The notes under the pieces: generated by a model
Seen by the model: the letters and a program-made list of their open reading frames with translations, nothing else
The model's database searches: none
What the model was told of the DNA's origin: nothing
Origin: an uncultured Bacteroidota bacterium
GTDB lineage: Bacteria > Bacteroidota > Bacteroidia > 2-12-FULL-35-15
Assembly: GCA_903889605.1 (NCBI GenBank)
Contig: CAISYK010000787.1
Coordinates: 1-13,453, forward strand
Reading direction: 5' to 3'
Length of the DNA: 13,453 nt
Position numbers and translations under genes: made by a program
In this document: piece by piece, positions 1 through 8,086 of the stretch
Layout: the number at the start of each line of letters is the position of its first letter
Numbering within the stretch: the first letter of the stretch is position 1

Positions 1-19
1 CTAAAAAGATCAAAAAATG

Positions 20-1000
20 CTACTTTTTCAGTGAACAATATTTAAAAAACTGTTCGGCAGTAATTGTTTTTACATCCTTTTTTTGATTCGGATTTAACAC
101 AATTTCATATGAAGAAAAAGAAGAACCTGAACCCGTTTGTTCCTGTTTCATTTTAAAAAACCCTTTATTTATTTTGAATTCTGCAAAACCAATTTCATTG
201 GCAAATCCGCCTTTCACCTTATTGCTTAGGAAAGTTTTTGCTGTATCCCAATTAGTGCCGAAATAAACTTTTAATAAATATTCTCCATCTGGAATATTAT
301 TCATTTTAAAATAATTACCAGTACTCATATACTGGTTACGAATAGTGCGCAATGATTTTTTGTTTTCTATTAGACACACTACAGCCTCTGATTCATCACT
401 GTTATGAACAGCAATGTTGTTTTTACTGTCTTCACTAAATATTTCTTCCCCAAAAAAACTGCTGTAAGGCGAGTCGAAATCCTTGATCAAGGGCACCGTG
501 TTTACCTCTTTTTTCATTATCAGTGTCTGGCTGACTTTATTCACTAATTCGCCGTTGGATACAGCTTCGGTTTTATTTTTCTTGCTGTTAGAAAACGAAA
601 TAATAAAATAGAGTAAAACTAGCGCTATACCAATGCTGATAGGGATTTGGTAGCCTTCAGCCTTCTCGTTTTTTCGTGATCGAGTATTTTGTGCCGAGTA
701 ATTTTGCTGCTGCCGCTGTGCATAATGATAAGTATTTCCGTTATATTGAGGGTTTTGTTTTTGCCGCATATATCCTCTACCCCCCGAATTTTTTAAATCA
801 TATTTTTCACGTTTATCAGGGTTTGATAAAACTGTATATGCCTGCTGTATTTCTTTAAAATATTCTTCGGCAGTTTTGCTGCCTGGATTTTTATCGGGAT
901 GGTATTTTTTAGCCAGATTACGGTAAGCAATTTTCAGCTCATCGAAACTGGCTGTACTGCCTACTCCAAGTATTGTATAATAATTTTTCTGCTGCATCAT
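20..1000 (-). CDS. Membrane-anchored J-domain (DnaJ-like) protein with unassigned C-terminal domain
   Basis: The 326-residue product starts with a clear J domain (about residues 5-69) carrying the HPD motif at 34-36 that stimulates Hsp70 ATPase. A Gln/Asn/Tyr-rich linker (75-112) follows, then one hydrophobic segment (about 118-137) and about 190 residues beyond it. There is no Gly/Phe region, zinc finger or DnaJ substrate domain, so this is a class III J-protein, not DnaJ itself. The J domain must face the cytosol to meet DnaK, so I infer that the C-terminal part lies across the inner membrane. That part looks like a small beta-rich domain, with FFGEE near 186, an IRNQY motif, a PDGEYLLKVYFG stretch and a final FFKY. 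I do not recognise it. Two adjacent ATG codons could start translation. The MuiA-family gene lies 68 bp upstream on the same strand, so the two are probably cotranscribed. The substrate is unknown. Confidence 0.9.
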   Translation of the reverse strand: MMQQKNYYTILGVGSTASFDELKIAYRNLAKKYHPDKNPGSKTAEEYFKEIQQAYTVLSNPDKREKYDLKNSGGRGYMRQKQNPQYNGNTYHYAQRQQQNYSAQNTRSRKNEKAEGYQIPISIGIALVLLYFIISFSNSKKNKTEAVSNGELVNKVSQTLIMKKEVNTVPLIKDFDSPYSSFFGEEIFSEDSKNNIAVHNSDESEAVVCLIENKKSLRTIRNQYMSTGNYFKMNNIPDGEYLLKVYFGTNWDTAKTFLSNKVKGGFANEIGFAEFKINKGFFKMKQEQTGSGSSFSSYEIVLNPNQKKDVKTITAEQFFKYCSLKK

Positions 1001-1068
1001 TTCAACAAATCATCAATGTCTCTGAAATATTTTTTCTGCTATTTACGCAGCTAAGCATAAATGGTTTG

Positions 1069-2763
1069 CTAAAATGAAGGCGCTGAAACAGTCCTGAATT
1101 TTTGTACCTTGATGCTAGTATTTTTGGGGTATTTCACAGAATAAGAAAAGGCTATTTTTTTTACATCCCCGGGCTGTAATGTATATTCCCATGTTAATTT
1201 ACCTGTTTTCGAATCGTATTCCGCTTTTGATGTTTCAATTGCATCAACAGTAATATCGCTTTGTGCAGAAATAGGCAGCTGATCCTGAATCTCGATCTGT
1301 ACAGGAGTTTTTCGGTTGTTTTTAATTGCCATTTCGTAAGCAAATGTTTCCTTTGTCGTATTTCCAAACAGTTTTTTGCTGCAATATTCTTTTATTTTGC
1401 TTCGGGTAACCAACACTTTGTTGTCGCGCCCAAGTGATAAATCTAAAGTGTCATCAACACTCCGTGTATAAATGTATGACTGCCCAACGTATGTTCCTGC
1501 ATAATAAACATTAGCAGGACCTTCAACCAAATCCAAATCTTCCCAACCGGTAATACGGGCTAATAAAAAAGCATCACGAACTAATTTTGGGGCGCTGAAA
1601 TGCTGAAATGATGCAGGTAATTTATATTCAGTAACATCAACTATGTATGGCTTTGAGTCCGCGGGAATGGAATAATTTGTTTTAATATCAAATTCAGCGC
1701 TTAATTCAGACACCTGTATTTCTTCAAACTTTACAGGTTGTGCAATATTGGTTTTACTTAACTTTTGATCAGCATCCATTGCCATAGCGGACTGCATAGA
1801 TGAAGGCGCATTTTGCATGTATCCTTCGTTTGATTGGGAGATAGGAGAATTATTGTATCCATAGCCTGATTTTTTAAAATTCACTCCTGAATTGTAATCA
1901 AGATTCCATGGAGATAAAATTGGTTTTGCCGCACTTTGCGAAGGATCGGAAGTAGAAAGTTTAATTTTAATATCATTCCAATCAACGCCGGTATTATTAA
2001 ATACTTTTGCTCTGTATTTTAATTCAATAGGCTGGTTCACGTCCTCTGCAAGCAGATCATAGCTGGGTGCCCATCCTGCATCCGTAACTATATATTTTAA
2101 ATTAATGGTGGTAGTTGTTTTTACTGATACAGAAATAAGAACAGTTATTTCGTCGGAAGGCTGATTGTTTTTAGCATTAAGGGCAATCAATTGCTGATTA
2201 ACTTTTAACAAAGACTCATTCAACAAATTTGCCGTTTTATTTAACCTTGAAAGTTCAATGTTGATTTCTTTTATCCTGCTTCTGTAAAAATCAGCGGCTA
2301 ATTTGAGTTCGGCAATCGCTACACCTTTTTCATTGCCTCCAATTGCGTCGTTTTTTAAAAGCATATTTTTCTCAGTGGAGTATGCATCTTTTTCGTTTGT
2401 AATTTCTGTAACAGCATCACTTAATGCCAACGAAGAATCTTTTAATTGTTTTATCCGGACACCCTCTTTTTGGTTTGCCATATAATTCATTGCATCAGAA
2501 ATTGATAATATTGCGGCATCACCTGCAACACTTACCTGTATACTTTTTGCGTTCAGTTTCGGTGACAAACCAATAAAAATAATTTTATTTCTGCCTGGAC
2601 TTAAGGTTACAAGTTTGCTGTGCGAAACCTCTGCTCCATATAAATACACAATCGCTGATTGAACTGGAATGCTAATTTCCTGTGCCATTTCAGTATTTTG
2701 ACAATAGGCCCTCAGAGCAATCGGAAAGATAAACGAAAACAAAGCCAAATTAATTTTTTTCAT
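1069..2763 (-). CDS. MuiA-family protein (mucoidy inhibitor homologue, DUF4140/DUF4139)
   Basis: The 564-residue product has an N-terminal hydrophobic signal sequence (residues 1-21, probable cleavage near YCQ), so it should be exported. Residues about 29-125 match the DUF4140 pattern (beta-strands with VYLYGAEV and the NKIIFIGLSP stretch). A predicted coiled coil covers about 100-200. The DUF4139 region covers about 205-560, with YIVTDAGWAPSYDL, RAKVFNNTGVDW and a C-terminal LTWEYTLQPGDVKKI stretch that are typical of the family. A Ser/Asn/Met-rich, low-complexity insert (about 290-345) interrupts DUF4139, as is common in Bacteroidota members. The family is named after a gene reported to suppress mucoidy, but its biochemical role is not established and I make no claim beyond an envelope protein. 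It sits 134 bp downstream of murI and 68 bp upstream of the J-domain gene. Length and architecture look complete. Confidence 0.9.
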   Translation of the reverse strand: MKKINLALFSFIFPIALRAYCQNTEMAQEISIPVQSAIVYLYGAEVSHSKLVTLSPGRNKIIFIGLSPKLNAKSIQVSVAGDAAILSISDAMNYMANQKEGVRIKQLKDSSLALSDAVTEITNEKDAYSTEKNMLLKNDAIGGNEKGVAIAELKLAADFYRSRIKEINIELSRLNKTANLLNESLLKVNQQLIALNAKNNQPSDEITVLISVSVKTTTTINLKYIVTDAGWAPSYDLLAEDVNQPIELKYRAKVFNNTGVDWNDIKIKLSTSDPSQSAAKPILSPWNLDYNSGVNFKKSGYGYNNSPISQSNEGYMQNAPSSMQSAMAMDADQKLSKTNIAQPVKFEEIQVSELSAEFDIKTNYSIPADSKPYIVDVTEYKLPASFQHFSAPKLVRDAFLLARITGWEDLDLVEGPANVYYAGTYVGQSYIYTRSVDDTLDLSLGRDNKVLVTRSKIKEYCSKKLFGNTTKETFAYEMAIKNNRKTPVQIEIQDQLPISAQSDITVDAIETSKAEYDSKTGKLTWEYTLQPGDVKKIAFSYSVKYPKNTSIKVQKFRTVSAPSF

Positions 2764-2796
2764 TCTTAATAAATATTAATGTTCTGAATATTTAAA

Positions 2797-2889
2797 TGCA
2801 AATCATTTTCAATAGCTAATCTTTAAAAATACAAAAAAATTAAACATAATTATTATTATTAATTTTATGCATTGAAATTTTCATTTGCA
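2797..2889. repeat. Imperfect inverted repeat in the murI-MuiA spacer
   Basis: The arms at 2797-2813 and 2871-2889 are imperfect reverse complements (one reads TGCAAATCATTTTCAAT, the other ATTGAAATTTTCATTTGCA). They flank a very AT-rich 57-base loop. The right arm ends 9 bases short of the murI stop. There is no T-tract of the kind an intrinsic terminator needs, so I record it only as a structure. In such AT-rich DNA a chance origin is possible. Confidence 0.4.
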
Positions 2890-2897
2890 GCTCGAGA

Positions 2898-3728
2898 CTA
2901 CAAGATCAAGTGTTTTGACTGCACGGCCGTTCCAAAGAATACACTTGCAGCTTTATCAAAGTTTTCAGGTGCATCAGTGGTAAAAAACTCAATACTGCCG
3001 CCCTTGCTGCATTTTTTATTAATATCGGCATGGCGAACTAAATAATCTGACAAACTTTCTGCTACAATTTCTCCTTGTGAAAGAAGAGTAATATTTTGCG
3101 GCAAATATTTTTTTATTTTGTTTATTAGTAATGGATAATGAGTGCAGCCCAATATTATAGTATCAATATCATTATTTTTTGACAAAAGAGATTTCAAATT
3201 TTTCTGGATGTAAAAATCTGCGCCTTCATTTTCAAATTCACTGTTCTCTACCAACGGAACCCACATTGGGCATGCCTCTTGATGTACTTTAAGCTGAGGA
3301 TAAAATTTCTCAATTTCAATGGGATAGGAGTTGGATGTTATTGTACCCGAAGTTCCTAATATACCAACATGTCCAGTTTTAGTGTATTTACCTACTATTT
3401 CGGTTGTAGGGCGTATTACGCCTAACACACGTTTATTGGGAGCAATACGCGGCAGGTCTTTCTGCTGTATTGTTCGTAACGCTTTTGCCGATGCTGTATT
3501 ACAGGCTAATATTACCAATTCGCAGCCCATTGAGAACAATTGCTGAACACATTCCAGCGTATATTCATATACTGTTTGAAACGATCTTGTACCATAAGGT
3601 GTCCTGGCATTGTCTCCTAAATAAATATAATCATATTCAGGTAATTGCTTTACGATTTCTTTTAAGACAGTAAGCCCTCCATAACCAGAATCAAATACTC
3701 CTATTGGCATTTTTTTATTATCACTCAC
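2898..3728 (-). CDS. murI: Glutamate racemase
   Basis: MurI interconverts L- and D-glutamate in the cytosol and supplies D-Glu for peptidoglycan. The 276-residue product shows all family landmarks: the FDSGYGGLTV start (catalytic-site Asp13-Ser14), GDNARTPYG (38-46), the first catalytic cysteine in ACNTASA (Cys76) and the second in GCTHYP (Cys195, followed by Thr196-His197). Length is normal. The full frame begins with GTG; an in-frame ATG six codons later (3708-3710) also leaves the whole conserved region, so the start is not certain. The MSDNKK-type leader makes the GTG plausible. The gene lies downstream of a strong terminator at 3876-3914, so it should have its own promoter in the 150 bp between, although I could not find a convincing one. 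MuiA-family and J-domain genes follow on the same strand. Confidence 0.97.
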   Translation of the reverse strand: MSDNKKMPIGVFDSGYGGLTVLKEIVKQLPEYDYIYLGDNARTPYGTRSFQTVYEYTLECVQQLFSMGCELVILACNTASAKALRTIQQKDLPRIAPNKRVLGVIRPTTEIVGKYTKTGHVGILGTSGTITSNSYPIEIEKFYPQLKVHQEACPMWVPLVENSEFENEGADFYIQKNLKSLLSKNNDIDTIILGCTHYPLLINKIKKYLPQNITLLSQGEIVAESLSDYLVRHADINKKCSKGGSIEFFTTDAPENFDKAASVFFGTAVQSKHLIL

Positions 3729-3875
3729 GTTATTTAAATTTTGATTTTTGATATTTTTTGCCGGAGCTGCTTATATAAATTTCCATATAAATACAAAAGA
3801 TATAGAAGTGCAATTGTTTTATGTATATTTTTAATCTTTGCTGAACAAAGTCGAACCGTCAGCAATTTACTTCAT

Positions 3876-3914
3876 AAAAAAAGCCCCGCCCCGAATACTC
3901 GTGGTGAGGCTTTT
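3876..3914 (-). terminator. Rho-independent terminator after the second skp/ompH gene
   Basis: Read on the minus strand, AAAAGCCTCACC pairs with GGCGGGGCTTTT over 12 positions, with one G-U wobble and one A-C mismatch. It closes a 12-base loop and is followed by a run of seven T. It begins about 20 bases after the stop codon of the second skp gene. It is the clearest terminator in the window and marks the end of the envelope operon before murI. On the plus strand the tract after the stem is only four T, so it should act mainly in the minus direction. Confidence 0.88.
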
Positions 3915-3934
3915 ATAATTTTATATTTAATATT

Positions 3935-4483
3935 CTATTTTTTAGGAGCTATAGGGGTCAACGGTGTTGCCAGTGCTGTAATTCCTAATTTTTTTATTAC
4001 TAATCCAATAATATCATCAGCTGGTTCATTGTATAAAACAAGCCCGGAACTTGTGTCCAAAGCATATCTGTAACCATTTTCTTTAGCTACTGCTTCAATT
4101 GCTTTTTTTGCTTTCTCATAAACAGGTTTTGAAAGTTCCGCAGTTTTCTTTTGATAATCTGTTTGTGCTTGCTGTTGGAACTCCTGAATGCGGGTATTTA
4201 AATCATTCAGTTCTTTTTCTTTTGAAGCACGCACTACTTCAGCCAGATCTTTTGATTTATCCTGAAATTCGGCATATTTAGTTTGTAATTCGGTTTGCAT
4301 CGCAGTTACTTGACCTTCTAATTGTTTTGCATAAGCTTGTACATTCTGCTGTGCTGTTTTTGATTCAGGCATTATGCTTATCAGTGAATCTAAATTAATG
4401 TGAGCTATTTTTTGTGCATTTGCGGCTAATGAACCTGCTATCATTACAACTCCAACAACAGCCAGTTTTAAGGTATTCTTCAT
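3935..4483 (-). CDS. OmpH/Skp-family periplasmic chaperone (second copy)
   Basis: The 182-residue product has a signal peptide (about 1-23, cleavage at ANA before Gln24), then the short N-terminal strand KIAHINLDSLISIMPE, a long Gln/Lys/Glu-rich coiled coil (about 40-125) and a C-terminal return segment (RYALDTSSGLVLY) that completes the trimerisation core. This is the Skp architecture: a jellyfish-shaped trimer whose helical tentacles hold unfolded outer-membrane proteins in the periplasm. The product ends in a short Pro/Ala/Lys tail (TPLTPIAPKK). It lies 40 bp downstream of another skp gene and four genes below uppS and porG in the order seen in Bacteroidota such as Porphyromonas. The terminator directly behind it makes it the last gene of the unit. 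The two copies are clearly divergent, so the duplication is old. Confidence 0.93.
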   Translation of the reverse strand: MKNTLKLAVVGVVMIAGSLAANAQKIAHINLDSLISIMPESKTAQQNVQAYAKQLEGQVTAMQTELQTKYAEFQDKSKDLAEVVRASKEKELNDLNTRIQEFQQQAQTDYQKKTAELSKPVYEKAKKAIEAVAKENGYRYALDTSSGLVLYNEPADDIIGLVIKKLGITALATPLTPIAPKK

Positions 4484-4523
4484 AGTTATTTGGTTTTGGT
4501 TTTTTAATTATTAATTATACTTG

Positions 4524-5099
4524 TTATTTTTTTGTTCCTGTACTAGTTGGTTTTGTTCCTGCGCCAGTTCCTGTGCTTCCTCCCGTTCCTTTGTAACCCA
4601 TTTGCTCCAAAACAGCATCACTTTTATCAAGTTTAGAACTTACGTAAAGCATTGTCAAATCACTTGATTTATCAAACATTATTGAATACGTTCCTTTTTC
4701 AGCAACAGCCTTTACTGCGCCGTAAACTTTATCCTGAATAGGTTTTACCAACTCCTGACGTTTTTTAAATAACTCTCCGTCAACTCCAAACTTCGATTTT
4801 TGCAGGTCTTTTGCTTCCTTTTCCTTTGAAACAATATCCCCCTCACGTTTCTTTTTCATGTCTTCAGTAAGCAAAATTTGTTCGGCCTGATATGCTTTGT
4901 ACATCTTATCAATCTCTGCATATTTTGCTTCAATTTCTTTTTGCCACTGAACAGATATTTTATCCAACTCAGCTTGGGCTGCTTTATATTCTGGTATCTG
5001 ACCTAAAATATATTCAGAATCAACATATGCAATTTTTTGCGCAAATGCAGCAGCATTTACAGTAAGGACTATGCTGACTATAAAAATTATCTTTTTCAT
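4524..5099 (-). CDS. OmpH/Skp-family periplasmic chaperone (first copy)
   Basis: The 191-residue product carries a signal peptide (1-20, AFA before Gln21), the KIAYVDSEYILGQIPEY strand that opens OmpH/Skp proteins, a charged coiled coil (about 38-125) with many Lys/Glu, and the closing segment YSIMFDKSSDLTMLYV. It should act as a trimeric holdase for outer-membrane proteins on their way to BamA, whose gene lies directly upstream. The last about 20 residues are a Gly/Thr/Ser/Pro-rich tail ending in Lys-Lys that is absent from the second copy. It is encoded by repeats of GTTCCT (plus-strand sense, at 4534, 4555, 4567 and 4585). The 272-bp spacer to bamA contains a large foldback, and the second copy follows after 40 bp. 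Confidence 0.93.
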   Translation of the reverse strand: MKKIIFIVSIVLTVNAAAFAQKIAYVDSEYILGQIPEYKAAQAELDKISVQWQKEIEAKYAEIDKMYKAYQAEQILLTEDMKKKREGDIVSKEKEAKDLQKSKFGVDGELFKKRQELVKPIQDKVYGAVKAVAEKGTYSIMFDKSSDLTMLYVSSKLDKSDAVLEQMGYKGTGGSTGTGAGTKPTSTGTKK

Positions 5100-5217
5100 T
5101 TTTTTACAAATTTAGATTTATATTTATTTTACTTGAACTAAAGTTATTTGAGAATTCAAAGCTTAAAATTCATTACTTATTTTAGAAACAGCGCCGCGAA
5201 TTTAGGAATTTATTATT

Positions 5218-5233
5218 TAATTATTAATAATTA
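5218..5233. repeat. 16-bp perfect AT palindrome
   Basis: TAATTATTAATAATTA is its own reverse complement. It lies in the bamA-skp spacer, 26 bases to the left of the large foldback. It contains only A and T in an AT-rich region, so it may be chance. No function is inferred. Confidence 0.5.
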
Positions 5234-5259
5234 GGGAAAATTAACTAGTTATGGATTTA

Positions 5260-5359
5260 AGATATTAGATGTTAGATATTTGATTGTTGTGGGAGACTTT
5301 ATTCGTGTTAAGAATAAAAAAACATCTCAAATCAAATATCTAACATCTATCTAATATCT
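5260..5359. repeat. Nested foldback between bamA and skp
   Basis: The left arm (5260-5285) and right arm (5330-5359) are reverse complements over 26 positions, except for a 4-base insertion in the right arm. Both are built from the words ATATTAGAT and GTTAGATATTTGATT. The 44-base loop contains a second perfect hairpin, TTTATTC/GAATAAA, around GTGTTAA (5298-5318). The foldback ends 12 bases from the bamA stop codon. There is no T-tract next to either arm, so it is not a standard terminator. On the bamA-skp transcript it would form a long A-U-rich stem, possibly a processing or attenuation site, or the remains of a small palindromic element. The function is inference. Confidence 0.8.
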
Positions 5360-5371
5360 AATATCTGCAAT

Positions 5372-7924
5372 TTATAATTCTCCAATTGCCGCTCCTATAG
5401 TAAAGTGAAATTGACCTTTCTGCATACCTAAATTTGAAGGTACATTATCCAAGCGCCAGCCATAATCAAAGCCAAGCAGCCCAAACATAGGCAAAAACAC
5501 TCTCACGCCTACACCTGCAGATCGTTTTACGTTAAATGGATCAAAGTCCTTTGTGTGCTCCCATGAATTACCTGCTTCTGCAAAACCAAGCGCATATATT
5601 GTTGCTTGCGGATTAAGTGTTACAGGAAAACGCAGTTCCATTGAATATTTAGTAATGAATGCAGCTCCGGTTCTCGGTGATAACGACTGATCATCGTAAC
5701 CTCTCATGGCAATAATTTCTCTGCCGTCTAAGGCATATCCGGTAAGTCCGCTTCCGCCCAAATAGAAACGTTCAAATGGAGATATTCCTACTTTTGAGTT
5801 GTATGAAGTTAAGAATCCAAAACCTGCTGAAGTACGCAGAATCAAATTGCGTGCCTCTTTACCATCAGATCCTCTTTTATTGGTTATAGGAGTAAAAAAC
5901 TTTGCAGTAAATTTATATTTTTGATACTCTACAAATTTATAGCGGTCCTGATCAGTCATTGCCGGACTTGAGTAATCTTTACCATTAAAAAAGGAATATG
6001 GCGGAGTAAATTGACCGGTAAGAGCCAATTGCGAACCCCGCGTTTCAAAGATAGGTTTGTCGATTGAGTTGCGCTGTATAGATATTTTGTAATAAATATT
6101 GTTCGAATATCCTTTACTGAAAGAAAAAATAGAATTAAAATTATTTAAAGTATAATACTGATAGTTCAGCTCATGATATACTGTAAAATAATCGTCTGGT
6201 TTTTTCAAACGTTTACCAAGGCCAACAGATAAGCCAACAATATCAAGTGATTGACGCAGAGGATTTGCAACAGTTTCACCGTTTGATTTCACATTTCTTG
6301 ATTCACCGTTTGACTGCACAGAATAATAGGCCGTTGCACTTAAAGAATTTGGTTTTTTACCTCCTAACCAAGGTTCTGTAAATGAAATATTATACGACTG
6401 AAAGTATAAACCATTTGATTGAGCCCGAATACTTAAGCGCTGTCCGTCACCGGAAGGGAGGGGGCGCCACGCATCTTTTTTGAAAAAATTCCTGCCTGAA
6501 AAATTGTTAAAAGAAATGCCTAATGTTCCAACCACTCGGCCTCCGCCGTAACCGCCGGAAAGTTCAATCTGATCGGATGGTTTTTCTTCAACTGTATATT
6601 CAATGTCAACAGTTCCGGTAGCTGGGTTAGGCGTAGGAACTACATTCATTTTTTCAGGATCGAAATAACCCAGCTGAGATAACTCCCGCTGAGTACGTAT
6701 GATATCAGATCTGCGGAATAATTGTCCTGGTTTAGTGCGGATCTCACGTAAAATAACACGATCATTTGTTTTTGTGTTGCCCACAACTGTTACTTTATTT
6801 ATGGTTGCCTGCTTGCCCTCGTAAATGCGCATTTCCAGGTCAATGGAATCGCTTGTTACCATTATTTCAACCGGCGTTATGTTAAAAAACAAATAACCAT
6901 CATCCATGTATAATGAACTGATATCATTGCCGTTTGGATTCATAAACAACTTTGCATCCAATTGAGATTGGTCATATATTTCACCTTTTTTTATCCCAAA
7001 AACATTATTCAGTTCTTTACTTGAATATTTACTATTGCCAACCCAGTTAATGTTGCGGAAATAATACATATGTCCTTCATCAACAGCAATATCAATACTT
7101 ACACGATCACTTCCAACTCTATACATCGTGTCTTTAATAATTTTTGCATCACGAAACCCTTTTTCATTGTATTTTGCAATAAACGTTTTTTTGTCCTTCA
7201 CATAATTATCTTCGTCAAACTTGCCGGAATTAAAAGGATTCCACCAACGCCTGCGTTTGATTTCTTTAAATGTCCTGCGTAATTTCCAAGTCTTAATAGA
7301 ATTGTTTCCGATAATATTTATATCTTTTATGCGTACTTTATCTCCTTTAAGGACATTAATTTGAAGAATTACGCTATTGTCAATGCTTTCATCCTTTAAT
7401 TGCTGGATATCTGTTTTAACATCCATATACCCTTTATTAACGAAAAATTCTTTTACTTTAACTGATGTGGATGAAATAAGGCCTTCTGTCACAACTTTTC
7501 CTTTTATCAATTTTATTTTTTCACGGATATCGTCAGCTTCACTTTTTGTCATTCCTTTGAGCGAAAACTTTGACAATCTGGGGCGTTCCAGCACATCAAT
7601 ATTTATAAAAATAGTTGTGCCTTGAATTTTATTTGCAGTAATTTTTACATCTTCAAAAAGGCCCTGCTTCCATAAGTTTTCAATAGCAGTTGAAAATTTA
7701 TCTCCAGGAACCTTCACTTTATCTCCTACGCTTAATCCTGATAATAATGTTAATACATTCTGATCTAAATGATTTGCACCTGTTACAGTAATGCCGCCGA
7801 TTTCGTATTCTTTAGGAGCCGAAAAATCAACAATTGCTGAATCGGATCCGCCGATACTGACCTGCCCTTTTATTGTAATGGTAAGTATTGAAACGTAAAA
7901 CAGAACTGCTATTTTTTTATACAT
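5372..7924 (-). CDS. bamA: Outer-membrane protein assembly factor BamA
   Basis: BamA (Omp85/YaeT) is the essential core of the BAM machine that folds beta-barrels into the outer membrane. The 850-residue product has a signal peptide (about 1-20, before Gln-Val-Ser), then five POTRA repeats: about 38-107, 108-192, 194-286, 288-374 and 376-450, each opening with an I-x-G-N/T-like strand (ITVTGANHL, INIIGNNSI, INWVGNSKY, VTVVGNTKT). The 16-strand barrel follows to the end, with the conserved loop-6 motif as MRGYDDQ (Arg741-Gly742-Tyr743). The length is normal for the phylum. POTRA3 contains a basic RRRWWNPF insert seen in Bacteroidota BamA. The protein ends FHFTIGAAIGEL, without the usual final aromatic residue. 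uppS lies 162 bp upstream and two skp genes lie downstream, matching the well-known envelope cluster. The leader directly before the ATG is formed by a copy of the interspersed repeat. Confidence 0.97.
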   Translation of the reverse strand: MYKKIAVLFYVSILTITIKGQVSIGGSDSAIVDFSAPKEYEIGGITVTGANHLDQNVLTLLSGLSVGDKVKVPGDKFSTAIENLWKQGLFEDVKITANKIQGTTIFINIDVLERPRLSKFSLKGMTKSEADDIREKIKLIKGKVVTEGLISSTSVKVKEFFVNKGYMDVKTDIQQLKDESIDNSVILQINVLKGDKVRIKDINIIGNNSIKTWKLRRTFKEIKRRRWWNPFNSGKFDEDNYVKDKKTFIAKYNEKGFRDAKIIKDTMYRVGSDRVSIDIAVDEGHMYYFRNINWVGNSKYSSKELNNVFGIKKGEIYDQSQLDAKLFMNPNGNDISSLYMDDGYLFFNITPVEIMVTSDSIDLEMRIYEGKQATINKVTVVGNTKTNDRVILREIRTKPGQLFRRSDIIRTQRELSQLGYFDPEKMNVVPTPNPATGTVDIEYTVEEKPSDQIELSGGYGGGRVVGTLGISFNNFSGRNFFKKDAWRPLPSGDGQRLSIRAQSNGLYFQSYNISFTEPWLGGKKPNSLSATAYYSVQSNGESRNVKSNGETVANPLRQSLDIVGLSVGLGKRLKKPDDYFTVYHELNYQYYTLNNFNSIFSFSKGYSNNIYYKISIQRNSIDKPIFETRGSQLALTGQFTPPYSFFNGKDYSSPAMTDQDRYKFVEYQKYKFTAKFFTPITNKRGSDGKEARNLILRTSAGFGFLTSYNSKVGISPFERFYLGGSGLTGYALDGREIIAMRGYDDQSLSPRTGAAFITKYSMELRFPVTLNPQATIYALGFAEAGNSWEHTKDFDPFNVKRSAGVGVRVFLPMFGLLGFDYGWRLDNVPSNLGMQKGQFHFTIGAAIGEL

Positions 7925-8010
7925 TGTTAGTATGGATAACGAATTATTACGAATTTAATGTTTATGGATAACGAATCAATACTATTTTACGAAACAGTGT
8001 TTGTTAGTAT
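7924..8010 (+). repeat. Interspersed core repeat, copy 1 (bamA leader)
   Basis: This element shares with the two other copies the ordered blocks TTGTTA..GGATAACGAAT, ATTACGAA and TTTACGAAACNGTGTTTGTT. Within it TATGGATAACGAAT occurs twice exactly (7931-7944 and 7963-7976), and the element is bracketed by the direct repeat TTGTTAGTAT (7924-7933, 8001-8010). It begins at the bamA start codon and fills the half of the uppS-bamA spacer nearer bamA. It has no coding potential. The strand given is arbitrary: the blocks read in the order above on this strand. Confidence 0.8.
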
Positions 8011-8086
8011 CCAATTGATTATTTATTAATTGCATCTGAAAAAATGTTTAATTGCTTTAATTGTCTGCCGCCAAATTGATAAATTG

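Noticed and set aside
5105..5113. TAAATTTG on the minus strand just before the first skp gene
   Set aside because: It matches the -7 consensus, but the transcript would start at the ATG itself and no -33 element is at the right distance.
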